Source of the DNA: Propionibacterium sp.
GTDB taxonomy: Bacteria > Actinomycetota > Actinomycetes > Propionibacteriales > Propionibacteriaceae
DNA length: 64,000 bases
Assembly: GCA_012517405.1 (NCBI GenBank)
Contig: JAAYVB010000001.1
Location: forward strand, 223,042 to 287,041
Direction of reading: 5' to 3'
The notes under the pieces were generated by a model that saw nothing but the letters and a program-made list of their open reading frames with translations, was not told where the DNA came from and ran no database searches. The position numbers were made by a program, and so were the translations under genes. Positions 51,631-61,224 of the stretch are shown in pieces (the first letter of the stretch is position 1; each line of letters opens with the position of its first letter).

Positions 51631-52551
51631 ATGTCCTGCAAGTACAAGAAAGCCCGCACGGCCGCCCATAAGGCCGCCGAAGAGGCGCTTGAGCAAGGCA
51701 CCAACGCCTTCGACGAAGCCGTCAGCCACGTGACGCCGATCGCCAAACAAGCCAGCCGCCAGGTCGCCGATCTGAGTCATCAGGCCGCCGATCTTGGTCG
51801 CCAGGCCGCCGACTACGTCGTCCCGGCCTTCGAAGATGCTCGTGAGCGCATCACGCCCAAGGTTGAAGAGGTCGTCGAGCGGCTCCAGCCGGCCGTCACT
51901 CAGGCCTACGAGACCGTTTCGGACAAGGTCCAGCATGAGTGGTATCCGAAGCTCCAAGAGTTCTGGGACGAGGCCAACGAGAATCCGTCGGTGATCGAGG
52001 CTTCGAAGCGTGGGCGCTCGGTCGTTGCCGCGCTGCGTGGCGATCTTCAGCTCCCCGAGGCCGTGGCAGTACCCGAGGTGGTCGTCGACAAGCCACGTAA
52101 GCACCGTGTGCTCGGTCGGCTCTTCACCATTCTCGGTATTGCCGCCGCGGTAGCCGCGATCGTGGTGGTGGTACGCGCGGTGCTGGGCAATGACGACGAT
52201 GGTTGGTCGCCGCAGCAGCCGATGCGCCCGGATCAGGACGTCGAGGACGACTCGTGGGGCGAGAGCCCGTTCGCCGACGAGGACGAGACCGTCTTGGATG
52301 ACGAAGCAGCCGCCGAGGAAGACATGATCGCCGAGGGCAGCCCGGCCACTGAGCCGGAAGCCGGCGCCGGTGCCCTGGAGGGCGCCTACGTCGGTACCGA
52401 GCCCCCGGCCGGTTACGTCATCAAGGGCAACGAGCGCTCCATGAAGTACCACACTCCCCAGGCTGCGGGATACGAGCGCACCAACGCCGACATCTGGTTC
52501 AACAGCGAGGAGGCGGCTGTCGCGGCCGGGTTCACCAAGGCCCAGCGTTGA
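51631..52551 (+). CDS. Membrane protein with a C-terminal sunset domain
   Basis: A 306-aa protein. Residues 1-150 are amphipathic helices rich in Ala, Glu and Gln (HKAAEEALEQ and HQAADLGRQA repeats), a basic segment and one membrane helix follow (about 160-185), then a very acidic linker. The last ~45 residues (VIKGNERSMKYHTP onward, ending with a WF pair and AAGF) match the small sunset domain appended to various actinobacterial proteins. GGAGAG lies before the ATG. The function is unknown; a membrane-tethered interaction protein is likely. Confidence 0.75.
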   Translation: MSCKYKKARTAAHKAAEEALEQGTNAFDEAVSHVTPIAKQASRQVADLSHQAADLGRQAADYVVPAFEDARERITPKVEEVVERLQPAVTQAYETVSDKVQHEWYPKLQEFWDEANENPSVIEASKRGRSVVAALRGDLQLPEAVAVPEVVVDKPRKHRVLGRLFTILGIAAAVAAIVVVVRAVLGNDDDGWSPQQPMRPDQDVEDDSWGESPFADEDETVLDDEAAAEEDMIAEGSPATEPEAGAGALEGAYVGTEPPAGYVIKGNERSMKYHTPQAAGYERTNADIWFNSEEAAVAAGFTKAQR

Positions 52552-52574
52552 TTCTGTAACACAGCTTGAACGAA

Positions 52575-52610
52575 CGGGGCCGGTCAGTGCGTGAGCAGTG
52601 ACCGGCCCCG
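52575..52610 (+). terminator. Rho-independent-type terminator after the sunset-domain gene
   Basis: Perfect 12-bp GC-rich stem (52575-52586 with 52599-52610, CGGGGCCGGTCA and its complement) with a 12-base loop, 24 bases after the stop codon. Only a weak pyrimidine tract (CTCCTT) follows, as is common in high-GC genomes. Confidence 0.75.
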
Positions 52611-52671
52611 CTCCTTGTGATGGTGGCGCCGCATCGGCGGAGCCGGCATCGCAGCCGCCCGTGGGACTCGC

Positions 52672-52746
52672 CGGTGTTGTCCGAGGGCCCACCGGTGTTG
52701 TCCGTACCCCGGTCGGTGTTGTCCGTTTTGCCCCCGGTGTTGTCCG
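52672..52746. repeat. Four direct repeats with an exact 21-bp period
   Basis: CGGTGTTGTCCG occurs at 52672, 52693, 52714 and 52735, each start 21 bases after the last, with unrelated 9-base spacers. Twenty-one base pairs is two helical turns, so a protein could bind all copies on one face. The array lies after a terminator and about 95 bp before the start of a DNA-binding-type gene, in an otherwise non-coding gap (52552-52841). Confidence 0.8.
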
Positions 52747-52841
52747 TTACTGCTCACCTGCTTGTCACAGTCCATTGGGTTGGGCTGAAGTGGTGTCAAG
52801 AGGACGCGAAGTCTGCGTCCGGCTCACCCTCAGGAGACACC

Positions 52842-53396
52842 ATGACGATTCTCGCTCCGCCGGCTCCGGCACCGGCTCGCAGGACTACCCGGACCTCAAC
52901 CACGACTGCCGCACCCTGCACGAGCGCCGACTGCCGGGTGAACGCCGAACCGTTCCGCGCCTGGGTGCGGCAACTGATGAGCGATACCGGGCTGCCCTGG
53001 CGGGTCATCGCACGGGCCTCCCGGGTGCCCTCGGCGACCGTCTATGCGCTGCTCCGCGGCCAGGATCAGCGCAGCATGGCGACCCTCCCCCAGCTGGAGG
53101 CGGAACGGTTGTTCCGGCTCGATCATCACCGTCTGGCCTACCTGCAACAGGAGCCCGCCGACCCGCAACAGGTGCGGCTGCTGCTCTTGTCGCTGGCGAT
53201 GGCAGGCTGCAGCAACCGCCAGATTGCCGAGTTCAGCGGCATCGACACCCTCACCGTCCGCGTCCTGATGACCGGCGACAGAGCCTGGTGTTCGCGTCTG
53301 CAGCAGGTGCGCGCCGAGGCCGCCTGCGAGGCCTGGGGGATCAATCCGGACATGGTGGTGCGCAAGAGAGCTCCGGCAGCCAGGATCGGTCGATGA
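52842..53396 (+). CDS. Putative DNA-binding protein with two helix-turn-helix-like segments
   Basis: A 184-aa protein with a low-complexity Pro/Ala/Thr N-terminus (about 1-25). Two segments look like helix-turn-helix units: LPWRVIARASRVPSATVYAL (about residues 50-69) and CSNRQIAEFSGIDTLTVRVL (about 126-145). GGAG lies six bases before the ATG at 52842. I do not recognise the family. The stop overlaps the prepilin-peptidase-like start (ATGA), and the 21-bp repeat array upstream is a candidate target. Confidence 0.68.
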   Translation: MTILAPPAPAPARRTTRTSTTTAAPCTSADCRVNAEPFRAWVRQLMSDTGLPWRVIARASRVPSATVYALLRGQDQRSMATLPQLEAERLFRLDHHRLAYLQQEPADPQQVRLLLLSLAMAGCSNRQIAEFSGIDTLTVRVLMTGDRAWCSRLQQVRAEAACEAWGINPDMVVRKRAPAARIGR

Positions 53397-54109
53397 GCGC
53401 GCCGGTGACCCAGTGGCTGCTGCTCTCAGCGGTGGCCATCCCACTCGTGGTTGCCCAGGCGATCATCGTGGCCACTCACCCGGAACCCGGCGATGATGAA
53501 CCGGACGCTCACCTCAAGCCCCGGTATGCCGATCTCGTGCGGCCCGGTGGCGTGAGTGTGCTCCTGGTACTGGCCGTGACAGGCTGCCTGCCGATCGCCG
53601 CCGCGCCGCCGGCGGTACGTCCGGCGTGGGTCGTGTGGACCAGCGCGGTTCTGGTGCTCGTCTACGTCGATGCGCGGACGACCTGGCTGCCGATACGCGC
53701 CAATCACTTCGCCGCAGCCTGCCTGATCGCGGCTGTCGCGGCAGGTCTGATCATCGATCCCGCCGGGTGGCCCGCCGCTGCGCTGCGTGCGATAGGTGGC
53801 GCCGCGGCGGCCGGCGGACTGTTCTGGCTGCCGTGGCGGCTGAGCAATTCCCTCGGATTCGGCGATGTGCGGTTGGCGGCGATGACCGGCGCACTGGCGG
53901 CACTGGGTTCGGTGCAGTGGTGGTTCCTGGCGATCTTCGCCGGATCTGTCGCGTCCGCCTGCTGGGGTCTGATCACCGCGCTGTGGCGTCGCCGACATCC
54001 ATCACCCTACGGACGCGCTTTCCCCTATGGTCCTGGCCTGTGGCTGGGGCCATGGCTGGCCTGGGCATGGCTCGCTGCCACCGGCAGCATCCCGGTGGCA
54101 GCCGGATAG
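53393..54109 (+). CDS. Prepilin-peptidase-like (A24) membrane protein
   Basis: A 238-aa protein with about seven hydrophobic helices. The two aspartates of the A24 aspartic peptidases are placed as expected: Asp93 in YVDARTTWLP and Asp158 in the GFGD motif (155-158). It lacks the N-terminal methylase cysteine domain of bifunctional PilD enzymes. No pilin, secretion ATPase or tad gene is visible nearby. The start overlaps the stop of the preceding HTH gene, so the two are co-translated. Confidence 0.78.
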   Translation: MSAPVTQWLLLSAVAIPLVVAQAIIVATHPEPGDDEPDAHLKPRYADLVRPGGVSVLLVLAVTGCLPIAAAPPAVRPAWVVWTSAVLVLVYVDARTTWLPIRANHFAAACLIAAVAAGLIIDPAGWPAAALRAIGGAAAAGGLFWLPWRLSNSLGFGDVRLAAMTGALAALGSVQWWFLAIFAGSVASACWGLITALWRRRHPSPYGRAFPYGPGLWLGPWLAWAWLAATGSIPVAAG

Positions 54110-54154
54110 CACAAGGCGTGGCCGGGCCGAGATGGCCCGTCACACCGAAGTGCT

Positions 54155-55207
54155 TCAGCGCCCGGCAGCTACCGCCCGCTGGGTGGCCTCGATCCAGCTG
54201 TCCAACAGCGCCGTCGCCTTGCCTTCATCGATCGCGGCAGCCGCCCGGCCGAGCTTGCTGCGCAGCTGCTCGGCGACCGGTGTCATCAGACTCGGGCCGT
54301 CGAAGGCCAGTAGTGCCGCAGCCGCGTTGACCAGCACGATGTCGCGTACTGGCCCGGTGGCGCCGGCGAAGACGTCTCGTACGACCTGCGCATTGTGCTC
54401 CGGCTTGCCACCGACCAGATCCGTGGGCAGCGACGGGGTCACACCCAGGTCGTTGGGGTCCAGTTCCGTGCGCACGACCTGTCCGTCACTGATCAACCAG
54501 ATGTCGGAGCTTGTCGTGGTGGTCAGCTCGTCCAGGCCGTCTTCACCATGGAAGACCATGCCGCGGTTGCCCCGCGCGGCCAGCACACCGGCGACCAGGT
54601 CGGCCAGCTCCAGGTTGGCCACGCCAATTGCCTGCGCCTGCGGGCGAGCGGGATTGGCCAGCGGACCCAAGAAGTTGAAGGTGGTCTGGATGCCCAGTTC
54701 CTTGCGCACCGGAGCGGTGTGCCGCAACGAGGAGTGGTACAGCGGGGCGAACAGGAAAACCAGGCCGCATTCGTCAAAGATGCCGCCCTGGCGCTCCGGG
54801 GGCACGTTCAATGCCACACCGAGCGCCTCCAGGCAGTCGGCGGTGCCACTCATGGAACTGGCCGCCCGGTTGCCGTGCTTGACCACCTTCGCGCCCGCTG
54901 CGGCGGCAACGATGGCAGCCATCGTCGAGATGTTGACGGTGTTGGCGCGATCACCACCGGAGCCCACCACGTCGACGGCGTCGGTGGGCAGTTCAATCGG
55001 TGTCGCCTTGTCGAGCATCCCCGAGGCCAAGGCATCGATCTCGGTGACCGTCTCACCCTTGGCCCGCAACGCCACCATGAATGCGGCCATCTGGGCCGCG
55101 CTGGCGTTCCCCGAGAGGATCTCACTCATCGCCCATCGGGTCGTCTCAGTGTCCATATCCTCGCCACGGACGAGACTGGTCAAGACATCGGGCCACGTGT
55201 GATTCAT
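54155..55207 (-). CDS. trpD: Anthranilate phosphoribosyltransferase
   Basis: Transfers phosphoribosyl from PRPP to anthranilate in tryptophan synthesis. The 350-aa protein has the PRPP-binding GSGGDRANTVNISTMAA near residue 80, KHGNRAASSMSGTAD and a conserved FLGPLANPA. I start at the ATG at 55207, since a -10-like GATAAT sits nine bases upstream; the in-frame GTG at 55216 would overlap that element. It stands apart from other trp genes, as in M. tuberculosis. Confidence 0.94.
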   Translation of the reverse strand: MNHTWPDVLTSLVRGEDMDTETTRWAMSEILSGNASAAQMAAFMVALRAKGETVTEIDALASGMLDKATPIELPTDAVDVVGSGGDRANTVNISTMAAIVAAAAGAKVVKHGNRAASSMSGTADCLEALGVALNVPPERQGGIFDECGLVFLFAPLYHSSLRHTAPVRKELGIQTTFNFLGPLANPARPQAQAIGVANLELADLVAGVLAARGNRGMVFHGEDGLDELTTTTSSDIWLISDGQVVRTELDPNDLGVTPSLPTDLVGGKPEHNAQVVRDVFAGATGPVRDIVLVNAAAALLAFDGPSLMTPVAEQLRSKLGRAAAAIDEGKATALLDSWIEATQRAVAAGR

Positions 55208-55294
55208 ATTTGCCACATTATCCCTGTGCTACCTGGGCGCGCGCAGGCGTCCGGATTGACCCGGGGTCTCAGCATGCGTGCCGGAATGTGCCGG

Positions 55295-55783
55295 CTAGTC
55301 CGCGATCGGGTGACGGCTACCGACGCCAGGCTCCACCAGGGACGACGAAAGCGCGTTCTTGCGGCCGGTGCGGGCGTTGCGCACCACGTTCGCCACGTCG
55401 TCGGGCAGCCGGATCGGATCGACGGGATACGGGGAGATGCTTTCGGCCCGCGACCAGGTGGCCATCCAGGCGTCGGCGGCCCGGGCGATCAGCAGCACCA
55501 CCGGCGGGCAATCGGCGATCTCGTCGCGCATCTGATGCGAGACTCCCATTCCGCCGGGGCGGGCTTCGGCGTCGAAGACGGCCGCGTCGAACTTCTCCTT
55601 GTCCAGCGCCCTGAGCAGGGCATCAGCGGTCGCGAACTCGGTGATCTCGATCTCGGGCAGGTCGGAGGCGATCTTGCGACCCAAGGCAAGCTTGATCTGG
55701 TTGCGCACCAGTCGGTCGTCCGAGTAGATGACCACCTTAAGCACGTCGTCGGACGTGGACGGTGCCGAAGCGTTCGCACTCAT
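55295..55783 (-). CDS. Receiver-like protein without an output domain
   Basis: A 162-aa protein with response-regulator-like alternation of strands and helices. An acidic pair is visible in VVIYSDDRLVRNQI, and an Asp at the phosphoacceptor strand end in DAAVFDAEARPGG. The expected switch Thr/Ser and Lys are not clear. There is no DNA-binding domain; the C-terminal ~25 residues are basic and unstructured. It is upstream of trpD on the same strand, 78 bases away. Phosphorylation is uncertain. Confidence 0.65.
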   Translation of the reverse strand: MSANASAPSTSDDVLKVVIYSDDRLVRNQIKLALGRKIASDLPEIEITEFATADALLRALDKEKFDAAVFDAEARPGGMGVSHQMRDEIADCPPVVLLIARAADAWMATWSRAESISPYPVDPIRLPDDVANVVRNARTGRKNALSSSLVEPGVGSRHPIAD

Positions 55784-55842
55784 GATTCTTCCTCACCTCG
55801 CCGGCCGCTCGACGTTGGTCGCGGCATGTCTGGTCATGGTGA

Positions 55843-57429
<1,587 letters not shown>

Positions 57430-57454
57430 TTCACGCCAGCTGCCCGGAACGCCA

Positions 57455-57489
57455 CGAAGGTCGCCGAGCTATCAAGCCGGCGACCTTCG
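57455..57489. terminator. Bidirectional terminator between guaB1 and erpA
   Basis: Perfect 12-bp stem (57455-57466 with 57478-57489; CGAAGGTCGCCG and its complement) with an 11-base loop, extendable by one A-T pair. It lies in the 82-bp gap between convergent guaB1 and erpA and could serve both. Confidence 0.78.
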
Positions 57490-57511
57490 TTGGTCGTTCA
57501 GAGGTTGGTGA

Positions 57512-57859
57512 TCAGTGGAACGAATCGCCACACGCGCAGGAGCTGGTGGCATTCGGGTTGTCGATGGTGAAGCCTTGCGCCTCGATGGTGTCGACGAAGT
57601 CGATGGTGGCGCCGCCGAGGTAAGGCGCGCTCATCCGGTCGACTACCAGGCTGACGCCCTCGTAGGGGTCCACGAGATCGCCCTCAAGCTCGCGATCATC
57701 AAACATCAACTGGTAGCGCAGCCCCGAGCAGCCGCCAGGCTGCACTGCGATGCGCAACGCCAAATCATCGCGTCCCTCAATGGCGAGCAGAGACGCGGCC
57801 TTCGCCGCGGCTGCTTCGGTGAGAGTGACGCCAGTGGCGCCCACGGTGGTATCGGTCAT
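57512..57859 (-). CDS. erpA: Iron-sulfur cluster insertion protein ErpA/HesB family
   Basis: A-type Fe-S carrier of 115 aa. The three conserved cysteines are present: GGCSG near residue 44 and the C-terminal SCACGDSF with a C-x-C pair. It should accept Fe-S clusters from the SUF scaffold and pass them to target proteins. A homologue sits near the glycerate kinase gene in mycobacteria. AGGAG precedes the ATG by a few bases. Confidence 0.92.
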   Translation of the reverse strand: MTDTTVGATGVTLTEAAAAKAASLLAIEGRDDLALRIAVQPGGCSGLRYQLMFDDRELEGDLVDPYEGVSLVVDRMSAPYLGGATIDFVDTIEAQGFTIDNPNATSSCACGDSFH

Positions 57860-58006
57860 CTCTCGGGCTCCTCAGTCATCTGCCGTGCGCCCGTACATAC
57901 CCGGGCTAGGTTCAGCTTACGTTCCTGCTCAAGAACCGGCCAAGCCGTTTCACCGCAGGCGATGCGCCGACACCGGGGTGCGCCGATAGCCCGCTACCGG
58001 CGGGGC

Positions 58007-58297
58007 TCAGCCGGGAATCAGGCCGTCGTCGGTCCGGCTCTCCTGCAGCCAGTCCGCGACCTCGTCGAGAGGAGTCCTGGGGTCCGGCACGATCAGGTCG
58101 GACAGCACCACCGGTTCGCTCGGTAGCTTGGTGCCCGCCTTCTTGACCGTGTCGGCCATCTCCTCCAGCAACTCAGCCAGTAAGTCACTGTCCCGGGTGT
58201 TGACCGCCCCCATCACCAGGTCATCCAGGACATTCAGGCGTTGTACCAGCCGGCCGGGAGTCTGCCATTGACCCTCGCCCATGATTCTTACAATCAT
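58007..58297 (-). CDS. pspAA: PspA-associated protein PspAA
   Basis: A 96-aa protein matching the small PspAA family: it opens MIVRIMGEGQW, has a central LNVLDDLVMGAVNTRD, and ends with SDLIVPDPRTPLDEV and DGLIPG. PspAA domains accompany PspA in many bacteria and probably tune the membrane-stress response. It starts 13 bases after the pspA stop, on the same strand. Confidence 0.85.
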   Translation of the reverse strand: MIVRIMGEGQWQTPGRLVQRLNVLDDLVMGAVNTRDSDLLAELLEEMADTVKKAGTKLPSEPVVLSDLIVPDPRTPLDEVADWLQESRTDDGLIPG

Positions 58298-58310
58298 CTT
58301 CTTACTACCC

Positions 58311-59021
58311 CTAGGCGCGTTCGCCAGTCGAATCAGTTACGCCCGTCGAAGGATACCCTCCGGGCTGCTGGTAGCTTCCCTCGCCCGGGGCAGCCGGAGC
58401 GCGGTCAGCCAGTGCGGCCCTGATGGCTGCGAGTTCGTCAGCAGCTGCCGCCCGCAACTCGTCGGCTGCCAGGGGTTCAGGCACCGCGGTGGCGTGCAAT
58501 AGCTCATCGGCACGCTGTACGACCGCGCCGGCCGCGCCGAGGTCGATGCCACCCAGGGCGGCGGTCACTCTGGCCGAGGCCTCGGCCGCGGAGTATTGCG
58601 CCCAGACAGTGCTCTGCTTCGTCCGGATCGAATCGACCTTGGCCTGCAGCCGCGTGGCAGTGAGAATCAGGTTCTCCTCTTCGCGTTGCAGTTGCGCGTG
58701 CTGGGTCTCCAGGCCGGCCAGTTGTTGCAGCAGCGCCTGCTTGCGGACGAGCGCTTCGTGCGCCAAAGAGTCCTGTCCCTGGTCCAGGAGACGGTGCGCG
58801 GTAGCGGTCAGTGAGTCGATCTCGGCGGCGAGATCGGCTTGCTGGGCGGCAAGCTGGCGGCGACTGGACGCAACGCCGGCCGCGCCTCGGCGGACCTGCT
58901 GCAGCAGCTCGGTCTGCTGCGCGTATGCGTCTTCCAGCTCACTGCGAGTGTCGCCAGCCGGCTTCGAATCATCACTCTGCGATCCGAATGCCCGTGCTAT
59001 GCGGTCAATGATGCCTGGCAT
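58311..59021 (-). CDS. pspA: PspA/IM30 (ESCRT-III-like) membrane-stress protein
   Basis: A 236-aa protein, almost entirely long amphipathic helices with heptad Leu/Ala patterns, typical of PspA/Vipp1. These assemble on damaged inner membranes. The N-terminal MPGIIDRIARAFGSQ is an amphipathic membrane-binding helix. The C-terminal ~40 residues are Pro/Ala/Gly-rich. I start at the ATG at 59021, preceded by GAGG, rather than at upstream basic in-frame sequence. It is divergent from the DUF3043 gene and coupled to pspAA. Confidence 0.88.
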   Translation of the reverse strand: MPGIIDRIARAFGSQSDDSKPAGDTRSELEDAYAQQTELLQQVRRGAAGVASSRRQLAAQQADLAAEIDSLTATAHRLLDQGQDSLAHEALVRKQALLQQLAGLETQHAQLQREEENLILTATRLQAKVDSIRTKQSTVWAQYSAAEASARVTAALGGIDLGAAGAVVQRADELLHATAVPEPLAADELRAAAADELAAIRAALADRAPAAPGEGSYQQPGGYPSTGVTDSTGERA

Positions 59022-59189
59022 GAGCCTCGGGGTCCTTCCCATATCTGATCCCCACAGTCTAGAGGCTCCACAGCGAGGTCTGTGGTCTCGGCTTCGGCGT
59101 GGCGAATACAATCGGCTGACCCACGAGGTGGCTTCAGCGGCCGCGGCAACTAGGATGTGGGCCAGCAGCTACAACCGAGAAGGACACCC

Positions 59190-59765
59190 GTGGGACTCTT
59201 TCGCCCGTACCAGCGCAACGACGCCGCCGAGACCTCCGACGATCTCGCCCACTCCGAAGAACCCAAGAGCGGCGGCGTGAATCGCAAGTCCGCTCCCACA
59301 CCCAGCCGCAAGGAAGCCGAACTGGCCCGCCGCGAGCGCGTTCGTCCTACGCTCACGAAGAAGGAACACAAGGCCCGCGAACGCGAAATCAAGCGACAGA
59401 ACGACGACCGCGCCTACCAGCAGACCGAGATGCGCCCGGAACGGGTGCTGCTGCGCAATTTCATCGACGCCCGCTGGACCTTCGGTGAGTTCGTCTGGCC
59501 GATCCTGCTGGTCAGCTTCGCGGTCTTCATCGCCGGCGCCTTCTGGCCGCAGCTGTCCGTATGGGCAACCTACGGAATGTGGGGGCTCATCGTGGCGATC
59601 CTCCTTGAGGCGACCTACCTGTGGAGCCGCTTCCGCAAAGTGCTCGATCAGCGCCTGTCCGACGCCTACCGCAAGGGCTTGATGATGTACATGATCTCCC
59701 GTACGATCACGCCGCGGCGCTTCCGCCGTCCGCCTACCGCCATCGATCGGGGAGCTGAGTACTGA
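59190..59765 (+). CDS. DUF3043 membrane protein
   Basis: A 191-aa protein: acidic N-terminus, long basic helix (SRKEAELARRERVRPTLTKK), then two membrane helices (about 105-125 and 130-150) and a basic tail, matching DUF3043. The function is unknown; the family is actinobacterial. The GTG at 59190 has GAAGG seven bases upstream. TAGGAT at about 59151 could be its -10 element. The stop overlaps the next start by one base (TGATG). Confidence 0.85.
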   Translation: MGLFRPYQRNDAAETSDDLAHSEEPKSGGVNRKSAPTPSRKEAELARRERVRPTLTKKEHKAREREIKRQNDDRAYQQTEMRPERVLLRNFIDARWTFGEFVWPILLVSFAVFIAGAFWPQLSVWATYGMWGLIVAILLEATYLWSRFRKVLDQRLSDAYRKGLMMYMISRTITPRRFRRPPTAIDRGAEY

Positions 59766-59983
59766 TGAGCTTCTGGTGGGAACCCGAACTCGCATCCGAT
59801 GCCACCGCAACCGACGATGACCTGGCTGCGGCCGGCCTGTCGTCGCGTTTCGACGATCAGATCGACGCCGAGGAGTGGCTGAGCGACAACTACCTCGAGT
59901 TGGCTGACCTGGGCGTGGTGTCGGTCACGCTGTTCGACGACGATACGAAGGTTTACGGCCCGATGAGTCTGGACCAGGCCTGA
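59765..59983 (+). CDS. Small acidic protein coupled to the DUF3043 gene
   Basis: A 72-aa very acidic soluble protein with no signal peptide, opening MSFWWEPEL and ending GPMSLDQA. No family recognised. Its start codon shares a base with the DUF3043 stop, so it is probably co-translated. It is convergent with gcvT. Confidence 0.7.
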   Translation: MSFWWEPELASDATATDDDLAAAGLSSRFDDQIDAEEWLSDNYLELADLGVVSVTLFDDDTKVYGPMSLDQA

Positions 59984-60027
59984 CGGCACGGATCAGAGCC
60001 GCCTCCGCCCGAACGACCCGCCCGGCC

Positions 60028-61125
60028 TCAGCGTAACCGCGGGGCCACGAAAGGCGGTTTGACAAGGTCGAACTGTTCAACGCGCCGCCGCACCTGGACA
60101 CCGACCAGCTCGCCCGCGCCATGGCTTGCGTCCACCAGCGCCATGCCGATCCCGGTGTGCAGCGTGGGTGAGAAGGTGCCGGAGGTCACTGTCCCGATGA
60201 CCTGGCCGCTCTCGGCATCGACGACATCCATGCCCGGACGCGGAATCCCGCGTCCACGAGCCTTGATTCCCCATGACCGGCGGATGGGCCCGGCCTGTCT
60301 GATCGCCAGCAGGGCCTCGCGCCCGTCGAAGGCGGCCTTCTTCCAGCCGATCGCCCAACTCAACCCCGCGCTCACCGGATCGATCTCCGGTGACAGCTCA
60401 TGGCCATGCAGCGAGTACCCCATCTCGGTCCGAAGCGTGTCGCGGGCGCCGAGCCCGCAGGCCTGAACACCCAGCTGCGCACCCGCCTTGAGGAGCCGTC
60501 CCCACCACTGTTCGGCCAGCCCGCTGGAGATCACCAGTTCGCATCCGCGTTCGCCGGTGTAACCGGTGCGGCAGATGATCGTCTGCTCACCGACTGGCAG
60601 GAAGGCCATGTAGTCGAGCCGGATCGGCAGGCCGACCGCAGCCAGCAGTTCATCGGATCGGGGCCCGGCAACCGCGATCACCGCGCGGTCATGGTGGAGA
60701 TCGGCGATCTCGACCCCGGCCGGTGCACCTTCGGCCAGGACCGCCGCCACCGTCGTCGCGTTGGCCGCGTTCGGGATCAACAGCACCTCGTCGGGGCCGA
60801 ACACGTAGGCGATCAGATCGTCGATCACTCCCCCGGCCTCGTTGCACAAGAGGGTGTATTGCGCATGGCCGGGGGCGACCTTGGCGAGATCATTGGCAAG
60901 TCTGGAATCGAGGTAGTCGACGGCGCCCGGACCACTGACCTGGAGCTTGCCGAGATGCGATACGTCGAAGATCCCGATGCGTTCGCGTACCGCGGCATGT
61001 TCGGCCAAGACACCCGCCCCGGCATATTCAACGGGCATTTCCCAGCCGCCGAACGGGGCCATTTTCGCGCCGGCGGCCAGATGCCAGTCGTACAGCGGGG
61101 AGTGTTGCAGGGCCTCGACGAGCAT
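60028..61125 (-). CDS. gcvT: Glycine cleavage system T protein (aminomethyltransferase)
   Basis: Releases ammonia and transfers the methylene carbon from H-protein-bound aminomethyl to tetrahydrofolate. The 365-aa protein has GvT landmarks: MAPFGGWEMPVEY, VSHLGKLQVSG, TGYTGERGCEL, ARDTLRTEMGY with the catalytic Asp region, and a C-terminal TSGTFSPTL. I start at the ATG at 61125, which has AAGGAA upstream. The short gap before it holds an inverted repeat but no glycine riboswitch. No other gcv genes are visible. Confidence 0.94.
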   Translation of the reverse strand: MLVEALQHSPLYDWHLAAGAKMAPFGGWEMPVEYAGAGVLAEHAAVRERIGIFDVSHLGKLQVSGPGAVDYLDSRLANDLAKVAPGHAQYTLLCNEAGGVIDDLIAYVFGPDEVLLIPNAANATTVAAVLAEGAPAGVEIADLHHDRAVIAVAGPRSDELLAAVGLPIRLDYMAFLPVGEQTIICRTGYTGERGCELVISSGLAEQWWGRLLKAGAQLGVQACGLGARDTLRTEMGYSLHGHELSPEIDPVSAGLSWAIGWKKAAFDGREALLAIRQAGPIRRSWGIKARGRGIPRPGMDVVDAESGQVIGTVTSGTFSPTLHTGIGMALVDASHGAGELVGVQVRRRVEQFDLVKPPFVAPRLR

Positions 61126-61151
61126 TGTCGTTCCTTTCTGCAGGTTGAGCG

Positions 61152-61187
61152 TCAGGCTACTGCAAGGCGCCGCTGGGTTTAGCCTGA
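61152..61187. promoter_or_regulatory. Inverted repeat between divergent gcvT and pepA
   Basis: TCAGGCTA (61152-61159) and TAGCCTGA (61180-61187) are perfect 8-bp complements 20 bases apart. Each arm carries TAGCCT, a possible -10 hexamer, one pointing to gcvT and one to pepA. Symmetric divergent promoters or an operator are possible. Confidence 0.4.
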
Positions 61188-61224
61188 GGGACAGAGTTTC
61201 GATCGCACCCGGAGGTTCACATCG

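Noticed and set aside
61126..61224. Possible glycine riboswitch before gcvT
   Set aside because: The 99-base gap is shared by two divergent genes and is too short; only a simple inverted repeat is visible.
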